Below are positions 44,280 to 52,620 of a stretch of DNA of 64,000 bases, piece by piece. The stretch covers positions 17,706 to 81,705 of the forward strand of contig WTPW01000314.1 of assembly GCA_009809945.1 (NCBI GenBank). The letters are read 5' to 3'. Each line of letters starts with the position of its first letter. Position 1 is the stretch's first letter. The stretch comes from Gigaspora margarita. Taxonomy: Eukaryota > Glomeromycota > Glomeromycetes > Diversisporales > Gigasporaceae. The notes beneath the pieces were generated by a model. The model had not been told where the DNA came from. It ran no database searches and saw only the letters and a program-made list of their open reading frames with translations. Position numbers and translations under genes: made by a program.

Positions 44280-44525
44280 ATGGCACATAAAATACATAAG
44301 CACCAAGCAAGACTGGGTGAATATTATTCCCAGTGTCAAAAGCTAAAAAAGATAGTAAAATCATTAGAAGAGACTATAGACTGGATAGAGAATTATATAG
44401 AAGAGCAAACCGGTCTTGAGTTTGGTAAAAAACTATCAGATTCAGATTCAGATTCGAACTTGCCTTCCTGTGATTTGGGGAAAAAAAATTATTACCCTGC
44501 AGACACCATTTTTGGCTCATACTAA
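44280..44525 (+). CDS. Small charged coiled-coil protein
   Basis: 81 residues, MAHKIHKHQARLGEYYSQCQ, then a short helix (KIVKSLEETIDWIENYIEEQ) and an acidic Ser/Asp run. Preceded by an AT-rich spacer with a run of alternating at. No family recognised; it lies between polymerase and the minus-strand protease/Gag block. Confidence 0.4.
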   Translation: MAHKIHKHQARLGEYYSQCQKLKKIVKSLEETIDWIENYIEEQTGLEFGKKLSDSDSDSNLPSCDLGKKNYYPADTIFGSY

Positions 44526-44691
44526 ATAATTTATAAATAAATAGATCAGCAAATCCGAAATTATTTTTTTTTTGCAAGCTCCCTTTTTTCTCATTTTATT
44601 CAAAAAAAAGATTATTCAGAAAAAAAAATATTTGAAAAAAAATTATTTTTCTTTTTTCTTAATTCATTCAAAAAAGAAAATTCAGAAATAA

Positions 44692-44949
44692 ATGTTTTTT
44701 GAGCTTGCGAAAAAAACTGATTTATTACGAGAAGGCGGGAATCTAGCAGAAAGAACTTCCGTACGAGAACTTGAATGGCAAGATCTAGAAAAGGTAACGG
44801 TTTTCTCGATGGATAGCTTTACAACCACTTCATTGCATCCACCTTCTCCGGAAGATGTGGAGTCTAGACCAGATCCCATAACTTTAAAAACTTGGATAGA
44901 ATTAACAGATAGAATAAAAAATAAAATCAAGATTTGTTATAATTTCTGA
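44692..44949 (+). CDS. Small hypothetical ORF with a recurring element peptide
   Basis: 85 residues, MFFELAKKTDLLREGGNLAE, then a Pro/Ser-rich part. The DNA for LAKKTDLLREGG is a variant of the short repeat that also occurs in the next ORF. Its role is unknown, and it may be no more than translated repeat. Confidence 0.3.
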   Translation: MFFELAKKTDLLREGGNLAERTSVRELEWQDLEKVTVFSMDSFTTTSLHPPSPEDVESRPDPITLKTWIELTDRIKNKIKICYNF

Positions 44950-45172
44950 AAATATCCGAAAATTTTTTCTTGTATAATTGGTATATTTGGTATATCCAAT
45001 ATATCTAGTATAATATATATATTCTATTTATCTAGTTTTTTCTAAAAAAATTTTCCTGTATATCCAATATATTTGGTATATCCGATATATCTAGTATATC
45101 TGATATAATATATGCATTTTATTTAATAAATTATTTTGAAATAATATATTAGATATAAAAGAAAATACTATC

Positions 45173-45661
45173 ATGCTTAGGCAATGCATAAGATGTGATG
45201 CTCCTTCTTTATCACTAGCTGATTATAATTTTATTATGCAATGCCGTAATGATAGACCAAGGTCTAAAGTTTTAAATAAGCTAAAAGAAAAATATAGCAT
45301 ATCACAAAAACGTATTTATCAGATCTGGAGAGGCGAAGAAAAAAATAGAGTTGCCTGGGATCAACTGATTTTTTCTCGCAAGCTCGAAAAAATAAATCTG
45401 GATTGCCAATCCAGATTACTGATATATCTGGCTTCGAGTGATTTATCACAAGAAGGCGGGGAAAATTTGGTTAACGAACTGATTTTGCCTTCGAGTGATT
45501 TATCACGAGAAGGTAGAAAAAATTTGGCTAGCAAACTAATTCTGCCTGAGCCGGCTCATGATTTATCACAAGAAGGTAAAGATTTAAATGCATTTTATAA
45601 AAAAGAAGCTATTTGTAATAAAAAAAATATAGCCAAATATCTGCATATACTAGCTAAATAA
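45173..45661 (+). CDS. HTH-like protein with internal SSDLSREGG repeats
   Basis: 162 residues. Residues 15-55 look like a helix-turn-helix (SLADYNFIMQCRNDR, KLKEKYSISQKRIYQIWRGE), suggesting DNA binding. From residue 88 it carries three copies of a short in-frame repeat (SSDLSQEGG, SSDLSREGR, AHDLSQEGK). ILPEPA beside the last copy also ends the aspartic protease on the other strand. It could be a regulator of the element; this is inference. Confidence 0.45.
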   Translation: MLRQCIRCDAPSLSLADYNFIMQCRNDRPRSKVLNKLKEKYSISQKRIYQIWRGEEKNRVAWDQLIFSRKLEKINLDCQSRLLIYLASSDLSQEGGENLVNELILPSSDLSREGRKNLASKLILPEPAHDLSQEGKDLNAFYKKEAICNKKNIAKYLHILAK

Positions 45662-45765
45662 AAGATTCAGCTCATCATAGAATGATAAAAACTTCTCACA
45701 TACCTCATTGAGAACCTCTTTAGTATTGAGAGTATCAAATAACATTTTTTCAAGTTCTTCATAAC

Positions 45766-46602
45766 TTATATGTTTTTTTTTTCTGACCCACCTTCCCCAA
45801 CACAAGTCAAGGCCGGTTCGGGCAGAATTGATATGTTAACCAAATTTTCTCTTTTCGAATTTATGAGAAAAGAGTGGGACTTATGAACTGAAAGAGGTAC
45901 AGTAATTACCTTACCTTTATGCATTAACTTGAATTCACGCTTGACAATGGGCTCCCATCCAGCTCGATCAAGCCAAGGTGTACCCAATAATATCCAGGGT
46001 TTATCATCATCCATGACTGGAAAGTCTTCAGAGATTGTACAACTATTTTCTCCCTGACCAACTATAACCGAAATGTTATAAGATATGCCTGAAGACTCTA
46101 AGGAATTATTACGCCATTTAACAGAGGGTTTCTTATTTTTATCTACTTCTGCTCCCAATAGTTTTATAAGGCCTTTTGAGATAACTGAGCAGTTTGCTCC
46201 ACTATCTATTATTGCAGAAGGCACTTGTACGATTTTTCCTAATGGCGAGCTAATCTTGCAACATATAGTAGCAATATCATTAGGAATAATTTTACGAATA
46301 AAATTAATTTCTATAGGATTGGGCCAGAAAATTTCTGCCTCTGATTGTGATCCCTCTGGGGCAGTTTGGGGTAGTATATTTGTTTGCTGGGAAGCAATTC
46401 GAATCAGATCTGATATTGGTTGTAAGATGTGAGAGAATATCATAGTAATCTCATGCCAGAACTTTTCACGTTCCTTGTCTGAGAAATTCGAAGTAAAATG
46501 ATTTAGAACAGGATCTTTTAGTGCAATGAATTCAGCATTAATCATATTATATCCATTAATAGAAACTTCTTTAGGTTGTGTACGGGTAAATGAATCAACC
46601 AT
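45766..46602 (-). CDS. Retropepsin-like aspartic protease
   Basis: 278 residues. The active-site block is AIIDSGANCSVIS with D123-S124-G125, followed by a flap-like region, and the hydrophobic ILLGTPWLDRAG block at residues 184-195 that closes the pepsin fold in retroelement proteases. The upstream frame continues into Lys/Ser-rich sequence, so the Met at 46602 may not be the true start and the protease may be the C-terminal part of a Gag-Pro product. The C-terminus ends in a short repeat-derived tail (ILPEPALTCVGEGG). Expected role: processing of the adjacent Gag-like protein. Classical Polintons use an unrelated cysteine protease. Confidence 0.75.
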   Translation of the reverse strand: MVDSFTRTQPKEVSINGYNMINAEFIALKDPVLNHFTSNFSDKEREKFWHEITMIFSHILQPISDLIRIASQQTNILPQTAPEGSQSEAEIFWPNPIEINFIRKIIPNDIATICCKISSPLGKIVQVPSAIIDSGANCSVISKGLIKLLGAEVDKNKKPSVKWRNNSLESSGISYNISVIVGQGENSCTISEDFPVMDDDKPWILLGTPWLDRAGWEPIVKREFKLMHKGKVITVPLSVHKSHSFLINSKRENLVNISILPEPALTCVGEGGSEKKNI

Positions 46603-46772
46603 TGATCGTAAAATAGCAAAAAATGCATTTAGGCTAATGTTATCTGTAGGAATTTTAAGTGGCCTAGCATTCTTACTGCTCTTTTTATCTGAAGGGGCAT
46701 TACTAGATTTTTTGCTAGAAGTTTTTGGCCTAGCACTTTTGCACTTTTTTGATCTCTTGGTATCAGAATAAG

Positions 46773-47078
46773 TTATTTTTTTTTTGTGGCATTGACTTCG
46801 TATTCTTCTGAATCACTTTCTGAATCACTAGACTCACTAGTCCTAGAGGAATCAGATCCTGATTCATTCCATGAATGCGCTAAGGTATTGGTTTCAAGTT
46901 CATTTTCACTAGATGTTGTACTATTTTCGCTATCGCTAGAGTTTGAAGATGATTCATCTGAAATTATATGGGCGTTAACACGCTTGGATGATTTTTTTTT
47001 TTTGGTTTTAGATTTTGATTTTGTCTTGCGACGAGAAGATTTGGGCTTGCTATACATCTTTTTCATAGCTTTAGCCAT
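46773..47078 (-). CDS. Lys-rich and Ser/Asp/Glu-rich linker ORF
   Basis: 101 residues: a basic N-terminus (SSRRKTKSKSKTKKKKSSKR) followed by a long acidic Ser/Asp/Glu tract. It overlaps the end of the Gag-like gene by about 15 bases and leads into the protease. A basic patch at this place could do the nucleic-acid binding that a zinc knuckle does in other Gags; no CCHC motif is seen. Confidence 0.45.
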   Translation of the reverse strand: MAKAMKKMYSKPKSSRRKTKSKSKTKKKKSSKRVNAHIISDESSSNSSDSENSTTSSENELETNTLAHSWNESGSDSSRTSESSDSESDSEEYEVNATKKK

Positions 47079-48226
47079 TTTGTCTGATTGATATGAAGGT
47101 CTTCTAATTGTCTACGCATATCCTCTATGGGATCACTATCTGTAACTTCAACATTCTTTATTACCGGTTTTGGGGGTAAATTGGGCTTGGGAACAGGAAC
47201 AAATTCTGATATCTCCCCAAGAAGCCATTGTAAAAATCTACCCTTATTTGTATCTTGTATAATTTGAGAGGTTCCTGGGGGTTGTGGCCTATAGGATTGA
47301 GATGGTTGAGAAGAAATAGGTTGTGTTAGTTGTGAAGAAATCGATTGAGATTGTATAGATTTTATCAAGTTTTCGATTTCAGTTCTGGTCATACCTATAT
47401 TGCTTGAATAATTGTCTTTTCCATGAGATTTATCTGATGATGCTGGACCCGAATATAAATAAGCTCCAGATAATTGCTCTGTCTTATATCTTTTAATTTC
47501 TTCGAGTTCTAAAAGCAATTCTGATACGGGTCTGTTAATGCCAATATGTCTAATTTCTAATTGATTATCTGGAGAGATGCCACGAATAAATTGTAATCGA
47601 ATTTGCTGGTCATCAATACCTGCTAACCTAGCAAGTTTACATAATTTAGAATAGAATCGACCTACAGAATCACTGCCTTGGACCGTTGAACCAAAGAGCA
47701 TTCACTGTTTTTCTGCAGTAACTGTGGGATAATTAGTTTTAAGCCAGTATATTGCCTGGCCAAGTCGGATTCCATCTGCTACTATAGTTTGTCCGGTATT
47801 AGCATTTGGTACATTGGGTAATCGATCTGTTGGGCGCCCATCGGCAAAAGACCAGTCTTCATCAAATACTATATGAGCTGGAATAACAATATTTCCAGCC
47901 TGGCCCACGGCGCCATGTCTTAAATTCGCTCCAAGTTGTACTGCTGTTCGTCCCTGGGTCGCACCTAAATTGGCTTGGCCAGTATTATCTAATAAGTTTC
48001 TCAATTCCCAATTCTTTCTTCGAAGAGATCTTTCATACCAATCTTTAGCATCGCCTTTGAGGCATGTTTCAAAAAGACCATGTGCTCGAACTCTATCAGC
48101 ATGTCCGGCTGTTACATCAATTCCTACAGCCACAAGATATGAGCGAAAAGAATCAATAAATTCTTCGGGATCCTCATCGGGATAGCCATTAAAATTTGGG
48201 GTGGGTATCCAGCCATTCCTATTCAT
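47063..48226 (-). pseudogene. Gag-like protein (retrotransposon capsid type)
   Basis: Starts MNRNGWIPTPNFNGYPDEDP, then FIDSFRSYLVA and CLKGDAKDWYERSL, the FxGxxxEDxxxFI...LxGxAxxWY pattern of Ty3/Gypsy-type Gag. Later come FYSKLCKLARLAGI and RLQFIRGISPDNQLEIRHIG, matching the second half of the capsid domain (V..F...L..L...F..GL.P....). A Gln/Pro/Ser-rich tail follows. A Gly/Ala/Asn-rich insert splits the domain. The gene is broken, with about one break. It could form a capsid-like shell. It is adjacent to the retropepsin in the usual Gag-Pro order, yet no reverse transcriptase or LTR accompanies them. Confidence 0.7.
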
Positions 48227-48312
48227 TGTATATTTGGTGGTTTATTTTGTAGCACAAAAATTTGTTGATTTAAATTATTAATTAATTGTTCTGAATTTCT
48301 GGCCCGATTTTT

Positions 48313-48954
48313 CTACTTGTCCCACTTATTTTGTATAGACCTGCATCTATTTTTCCACTTGTTATATCGATTTGTTGTAAGATTTAAGAGATGCGTAGTA
48401 ATTGCCCCATCCGTCTTACAATCTTGTAATTGCTGGCTGTTCTTTTGAGCTTGAATTTGAAACTGTCTATTTAAAAGACGTGATGCAAATTTTTCTTGAA
48501 GTAGCTCTGATATACGCTTATTTTTTTCTATACAAGTTGCTTTTAATAAGTGATAATTAAGTTTGTGGGCTCTATAAGCTTGATAAAGAAGATCATAGTC
48601 ATTTTGAAGTGTGGCTAATGGGGTTTGTGAATCGGTTAACTGGGTCTGTGGATTGGCTAACTGTGTTTGCAAATTTATTATCTGGGTCTGCAAATTTGCT
48701 ACTCGATTTTCGGCATTGATTGCTCGGGCATTTGCTCGTGGATATATTTGTAGTACCAATCTCTCAAACCTATTTCCAGCATCAGAAATTATATCAAGAT
48801 AATCTTCAATGCCATTTATTGTAGGTGCTATTGTAAGTGGACTCTGAAAATATTGTCTAATGTTATCAATCTCTTGCCGGATTCTATTATTTTGAATCGT
48901 GGCTTGATTTTCAGGAAGAGATAATGTTCGGGAGGATTCTGGTGGTTGCGCCAT
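48313..48954 (-). CDS. Coiled-coil protein upstream of the Gag-like gene
   Basis: 213 residues from MAQPPESSRTLSLPENQATI. Residues 80-120 are a short tandem coiled-coil repeat (NLQTQIINLQTQLANPQTQL). The rest is helical, and the C-terminus is basic (NRYNKWKNRCRSIQNKWDK). Starts about 730 bp upstream of the Gag-like start and is co-directional. May be a structural partner; family unknown. Confidence 0.5.
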   Translation of the reverse strand: MAQPPESSRTLSLPENQATIQNNRIRQEIDNIRQYFQSPLTIAPTINGIEDYLDIISDAGNRFERLVLQIYPRANARAINAENRVANLQTQIINLQTQLANPQTQLTDSQTPLATLQNDYDLLYQAYRAHKLNYHLLKATCIEKNKRISELLQEKFASRLLNRQFQIQAQKNSQQLQDCKTDGAITTHLLNLTTNRYNKWKNRCRSIQNKWDK

Positions 48955-49020
48955 TTCTATAGTATCTTTGGAATTTTTATATAAAACAAGTATTTTTTCA
49001 TTAAGCTTGTCTATTTTGTC

Positions 49021-49305
49021 CTAGAAAATTGCTAACCGCTTTTCTAAATAATCTATATAATTTCCTTGATTTATAGAATCTTGAAGTGTCTTTTCTAACT
49101 GTTCTTTAAGATTAGAAATTTCTAATTTCAATGGGTCTAGGTCTTCATCACAAATTATGATTTCTTTTTCAAGATAATTAATATAATCCTCTTTTGAGAC
49201 AAGATCCTGTTGTAATTTGTAAACTCGATCTTGTATAGCTAATAAGGCACCTTTAAATTGCTCGATTCTTTCCCCCATTTTTTTCTTGCAAGCAAGCCGG
49301 CTCAA
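49021..49305 (-). CDS. Short coiled-coil protein
   Basis: 94 residues, MSRLACKKKMGERIEQFKGA, with two copies of a (Y/I)xxYLEK block (YINYLEKEI, YIDYLEKRL) 37 residues apart, indicating an internal duplication. A later Met (MGERIEQF) avoids the repeat-derived N-terminus, which is encoded by the gcaagc...gccggctca repeat. It is the first gene of the minus-strand block and divergent from the integrase only about 10-120 bp away, so a shared promoter is likely. Confidence 0.45.
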   Translation of the reverse strand: MSRLACKKKMGERIEQFKGALLAIQDRVYKLQQDLVSKEDYINYLEKEIIICDEDLDPLKLEISNLKEQLEKTLQDSINQGNYIDYLEKRLAIF

Positions 49306-49313
49306 AAATGTTG

Positions 49314-50393
49314 TCTATTCCTATAATACAAATAGATTCTGGAAATGTTCGTGAACTAGATATATCTATTGCTTTGCGTAAGATTTATTATTAATCTAAT
49401 GGCTATCAAAGAACTATAAAAAAATTGTACGAAGCTTCTTTAAAAGCCGGATATGAGTTTTCTATCGATGAGGTATGTAATTGGCTTGAAAAACAAGCTT
49501 TATATCAAATTCATAAGCCTCGCCCAAAGTTTATTCCTAGAGCCTCTTTTAATAGTATACAAATTCCTAATGAATGCCATCAAGCTGATATTCTTTATAT
49601 GCCCCATGACCGAATTAATAATATAACTTATAAATATTGCTTGTGTATAGTAGATGTGGCTTCAAGATTTAAGTGGGCAGTTTCTTTGGCTGATAGGTTT
49701 GCTTTTTCTGTGGCCAGGGCCTTTAAAAAAGTTTATAGTAATTCCAAGTGCCCTCTTATTTGGCCTAAATTATTAATGGTTGATCCTGGTTCTGAATTTA
49801 AATCTGATTGTAAAGAATTAATAGAAAAAAATAATGTTAAAATTAAAGTTGGTACATCTCATAGAAGCCAAGGTATTGTTGAAAGATTTAATCATACTTT
49901 AGCTAAAAAATTGTTTCAGTTACAGGATGCTTCTGATTTATTGTTACCTATATCTAAGAGATCGAGGGCTTGGGTTAAAAATCTTTATATAATTATTGAT
50001 AATCTTAATAATTCGGTAACTAGATTAATTGGTATGCCCCCTGCTAAAGCTATAAAAATGAAACAGATTATTTCGATATCTTCTAAATTACGCAATGCCC
50101 CTATAAGATTTAATGAGTCTAAATTGGATTGTAATATTTTGGTTAGATATTTACTTGAGCCGGGAGAGCTAGAAGGTGGTTTTAAGCGTGCAACTGATAT
50201 GAACTGGTCTCTCCAAGTTTATCATATTCGTGAAGCATTGGTACAAAAAAATCAGCCAATCTTGTATTGGCTAGATGATAATGAAGGCAATGGGCCAAAG
50301 CGGTCTTTTGTTAGAGAAGAGCTTCAAATCATTCCTTCTAACACAGAATTACCCCCCAGTGGGTGCTTACGAATTAAAAATTTTATAATATAA
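49314..50393 (+). CDS. Retroviral-type (rve) integrase
   Basis: Open for 322 residues from the Met at 49425; coding-like sequence begins earlier, near 49314. Counting from 49425, the catalytic triad is D55 (HQADILYM), D120 (LMVDPGSEFKSD) and E153 (SQGIVERFNHTL), a D-x64-D-x32-E spacing. The C-terminal part (YHIREALVQ, then PILYWLDDNEG and REELQII) is the chromo/SH3-like tail typical of Polinton and Gin integrases. It would cut and join the element ends. A 5-bp target duplication, seen here, is the staggered-cut size used by retroviral-type integrases. It is mostly intact, with about one break near its start. Confidence 0.85.
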
Positions 50394-50543
50394 AAGATGC
50401 TCGTGGAATGCTTCAAGTTGGTGTTCCTGGTCTTTGAAATTTACTATATCACATTACTGCCTGTGAGATATATGTCATGCTCATTAGTATATTTTTTATA
50501 ATATAAAAGATGCTCGTGGAATGCTTCAAGTTGGTGTTCCTGG
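50381..50543. repeat. Two 50-bp direct repeats after the integrase
   Basis: ttttataatataaaagatgc followed by tcgtggaatgcttcaagttg and gtgttcctgg occurs at 50381-50430 and again identically at 50494-50543. The 63 bp between them include gacatat/atatgtca half-sites. The first copy overlaps the integrase stop. May be a cis-acting site (transcription end, replication) or a slippage duplicate. Confidence 0.8.
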
Positions 50544-50547
50544 CCTT

Positions 50548-50811
50548 TTATAAATTAAGAAAATCTTCTGCTTCTTTTTCAATCTGAGCTTCTTTGACGA
50601 AATAATCTTTGGCTAATTTGTAATATAGCTTATATAGTTCCATAATAGAATTAAAAATTTTTGGATCCCGCCCATAAAATTCTTTGTAGTCATCTTTGAT
50701 TTTATAATATTTTTCTTCATTAGGGAATATTGTCATGGCCAAATTTAATATATACTCTTCTGGGTCTTCCGCTTGATGTAATTTTCTAATTCTTTCTTTA
50801 TAGTTCTGCAT
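50548..50811 (-). CDS. Helical acidic protein, unassigned
   Basis: 87 residues from MQNYKERIRKLHQAEDPEEY, ending EKEAEDFLNL. The same frame stays open upstream to about 50930 (TETKPTYKEVEQALINVIKA) without a Met, so the true start may be elsewhere or the N-terminus is lost. Rich in Glu, Lys and Tyr, probably all-alpha. It ends right at the second 50-bp repeat. No family known to me. Confidence 0.4.
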   Translation of the reverse strand: MQNYKERIRKLHQAEDPEEYILNLAMTIFPNEEKYYKIKDDYKEFYGRDPKIFNSIMELYKLYYKLAKDYFVKEAQIEKEAEDFLNL

Positions 50812-51001
50812 AAACTTGCCGTCTTTTGGTTTTCTATAATAGAGACCTGCTTTGATTACATTAATTAAAGCTTGCTCGACTTCTTTGTATGTGGGCTTGG
50901 TTTCGGTGAATAGATTTTGTGTGCTTATTGTAAAATAAAATTTTTATATAATACCTTTACAGACTTTTTTCTTTAATTAATTATTTTTCCCTATAAGCAA
51001 A

Positions 51002-51238
51002 ATGATCGGAGAATATTCTTGCCCTTATTTACATAACTCTGGTAAGGCTTGTAGTAGGTCCAGCATGCGACCAGAAGGGTGCCACTTTCATTGGAAATCT
51101 AAGGTACGCATTCTGTGTAGTGAATGTGGTAAGCCCACTAGCTCAAGTTCGGGGCGGTGTCCGTTATATGTTAAGGGCTATTATGTGATCCAATATTATA
51201 ACAGATTGCATAATAAAGCTTTAAAAAGCTCGGAATAG
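51002..51238 (+). CDS. Cys-rich zinc-binding protein in the TIR
   Basis: 78 residues, MIGEYSCPYLHNSGKACSRS. Two metal-binding-like halves: CPYLHNSGKACSRSSMRPEG then CHFHW, and CSECGKPTSSSSGRCPLYVK. The GxxC...GCxxH arrangement resembles small zinc-binding modules of large DNA viruses and mobile elements. Because it is in the TIR there should be two copies, but only the right one is open. Role unknown. Confidence 0.5.
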   Translation: MIGEYSCPYLHNSGKACSRSSMRPEGCHFHWKSKVRILCSECGKPTSSSSGRCPLYVKGYYVIQYYNRLHNKALKSSE

Positions 51239-51317
51239 ATAGTGATTTTTAGTAAGACTTTTTGGTAAGACTTAGATTAAAATTTTTGGTAAGACTTTTT
51301 GGTAAGACTTTGCCGGA

Positions 51318-51557
51318 TTAAAATTTTTTGGTAAGACTTTTTGGTAAGACTCTTATTTTCGGTAAGACTTTTTTGATTTTGTTATGACTTTTTGGTAAGG
51401 TTTTGCAAAAAGTCTTACCAAAAATCGGACAAGCCGATTTTGGGTAAGACTTTTTGACCTTAGCTAGATAGGGATGAATTACTTTTTGAATTAATTCTAG
51501 GATAACATAGAAAATAGTATGCATATTAGGCTTGAATGGGCTCGCAGAGAAGCACAC
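51318..51557 (-). CDS. TIR-encoded Lys-rich small ORF, right copy
   Basis: Mirror of 39122-39361, 79 residues, same start MCFSASPFKPN. Encoded largely by the gtcttaccaaaaa repeat array. Confidence 0.3.
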   Translation of the reverse strand: MCFSASPFKPNMHTIFYVILELIQKVIHPYLAKVKKSYPKSACPIFGKTFCKTLPKSHNKIKKVLPKIRVLPKSLTKKF

Positions 51558-51869
51558 TCAAACACTTCGGTCCTCGGTGCTCTCAGCTCGTTTTAAGGGC
51601 AAGCAATATAGCATAATTGTTTTATTATCTTGTTTGAGATTAAAAACATAGCCAGAGCGTTAACAAAGACTATGTACTCCTTAATGTTGGAAGCCAAATT
51701 TGGGAGTAAGGAGAGTAAGTTAATAGAACTTGGCTCTAGCGTAATTTAAAGCTTGAATTCGATATAAGATTACATATATCTAGAAGAGCGTGAAAATGGA
51801 TAAGGAACCTATTCTGAATACATTTATGAAATTCTGACCCCAGAACCCCCCTTTGGCCACTACTAAGCT

Positions 51870-52620
51870 CACAGTAATATAGTGGGGTATAAAACAAATT
51901 GTGTCCATTTTATTAGCAATTTGAACACATACAAATGGCACTTTGTATTTATTTTTTTATTACTATTGCACATTACAATAATTGTACCAAATATAACTAA
52001 CAAAGAACCATGCCCTAGTATACAAACAATTCTGTGTAATAGCACCCATGTATAATTAGTCATGTAGTTTAAGTGGCAGTAAGATTCATCCAAAAATACT
52101 TACAGTTTAACTAGAACACTATGATTACCCTGCAAATTACTAAAACTCTTCTCAAATAACAGCCACAAAAAGCTACATTTTTAGCTGACTCATGCAATAT
52201 ATTACAACATTCACCATAGCTGTAAGAATATTCTAAAATATGTAAAATTCAAAGTAATTGCCATTTTAAAAACTTGTGATCTTCTTCTTTAAGTTTTTGT
52301 TGCAGTGCAGGTGTAGAAAGAGAGAGACTAGCAAAGTTTGCAGACATAACCAAATTGCATATAACTTCAAAAACATTTGGTTTAAGTTCTTTTTTGAGGT
52401 GACCAGGTAATTTGGGTGCTGTTAATTGTTTATTTTCACTCTTATTTCCTTTAGCAATTATCCACACAACTATAGCCTTATTAATTCCTAAAACTGTGGC
52501 AACAAGCTTGATAGATGCATGTGTTTTTGTTACTTCTGATCTTGCTAATATTCCAAAAAGTATTTGTAAGTGCTGAAAATCATCTTTTTTTATTAGGAGT
52601 TATTGTGCTTTTGTCTCTTT
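51870..52620 (-). pseudogene. DDE transposase relic, N-terminal and central part
   Basis: Minus strand. The first part (about 52610-52250) has a helix-turn-helix-like stretch (KLVATVLGINKAIVVWIIAK) followed by basic PKLPGHLKKELKPN. After an interrupted stretch comes MDESYCHLNYMTNYTWVLLH and GHGSLLVIFGTIIV, which I recognise as the first-Asp block (xDESYCxxNHxxxxTWV) of Tc1-like DDE superfamily endonucleases abundant in Glomeromycotina. The second and third catalytic residues are not seen. The likely C-terminal tail lies at 38570-38809 across the Polinton-like insertion. Confidence 0.55.

Larger units (their letters stand above)
38815..51864. mobile_element. Polinton-like element with PolB, integrase, Gag-like and retropepsin genes
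   Basis: 13,050 bp. Terminal inverted repeats of about 920 bp (38815-39734 and 50946-51864) start AGTAGTGGCCAAAGG. The flanks repeat AAGCT (38810-38814, 51865-51869), a 5-bp duplication. Left to right: zinc-finger ORF and family B DNA polymerase on plus, three small plus ORFs, aspartic protease, Ser/Asp/Lys-rich and Gag-like genes and two coiled-coil ORFs on minus, integrase on plus, one minus ORF, and a Cys-rich ORF inside the right repeat. PolB plus retroviral-type integrase plus long TIRs is the Polinton/Maverick signature. I find no packaging ATPase, adenoviral-type protease or jelly-roll capsid gene. The two TIRs differ by only a few percent by eye, so it is young, but it is broken, with perhaps six to ten breaks overall, mostly in PolB and the Gag-like gene. 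Confidence 0.88.
50946..51864. repeat. Right terminal inverted repeat of the Polinton-like element
   Basis: Complement of 38815-39734. The first bases inside (aatacctttacagac) pair with gtctgtaaaggtatt at the left inner edge, which fixes the TIR length at about 920 bp. Confidence 0.9.

Noticed and set aside
46786-47091. 101-residue plus-strand Ser-rich ORF
   Set aside because: It is the antisense shadow of the Ser/Asp-rich minus-strand ORF.
45766-48226. Gag-Pro block as a plain LTR retrotransposon inserted in the Polinton-like element
   Set aside because: I found no LTR pair, no reverse transcriptase and no target duplication around it, and the integrase is on the other strand. It is not fully excluded, and the finding states what would show it.
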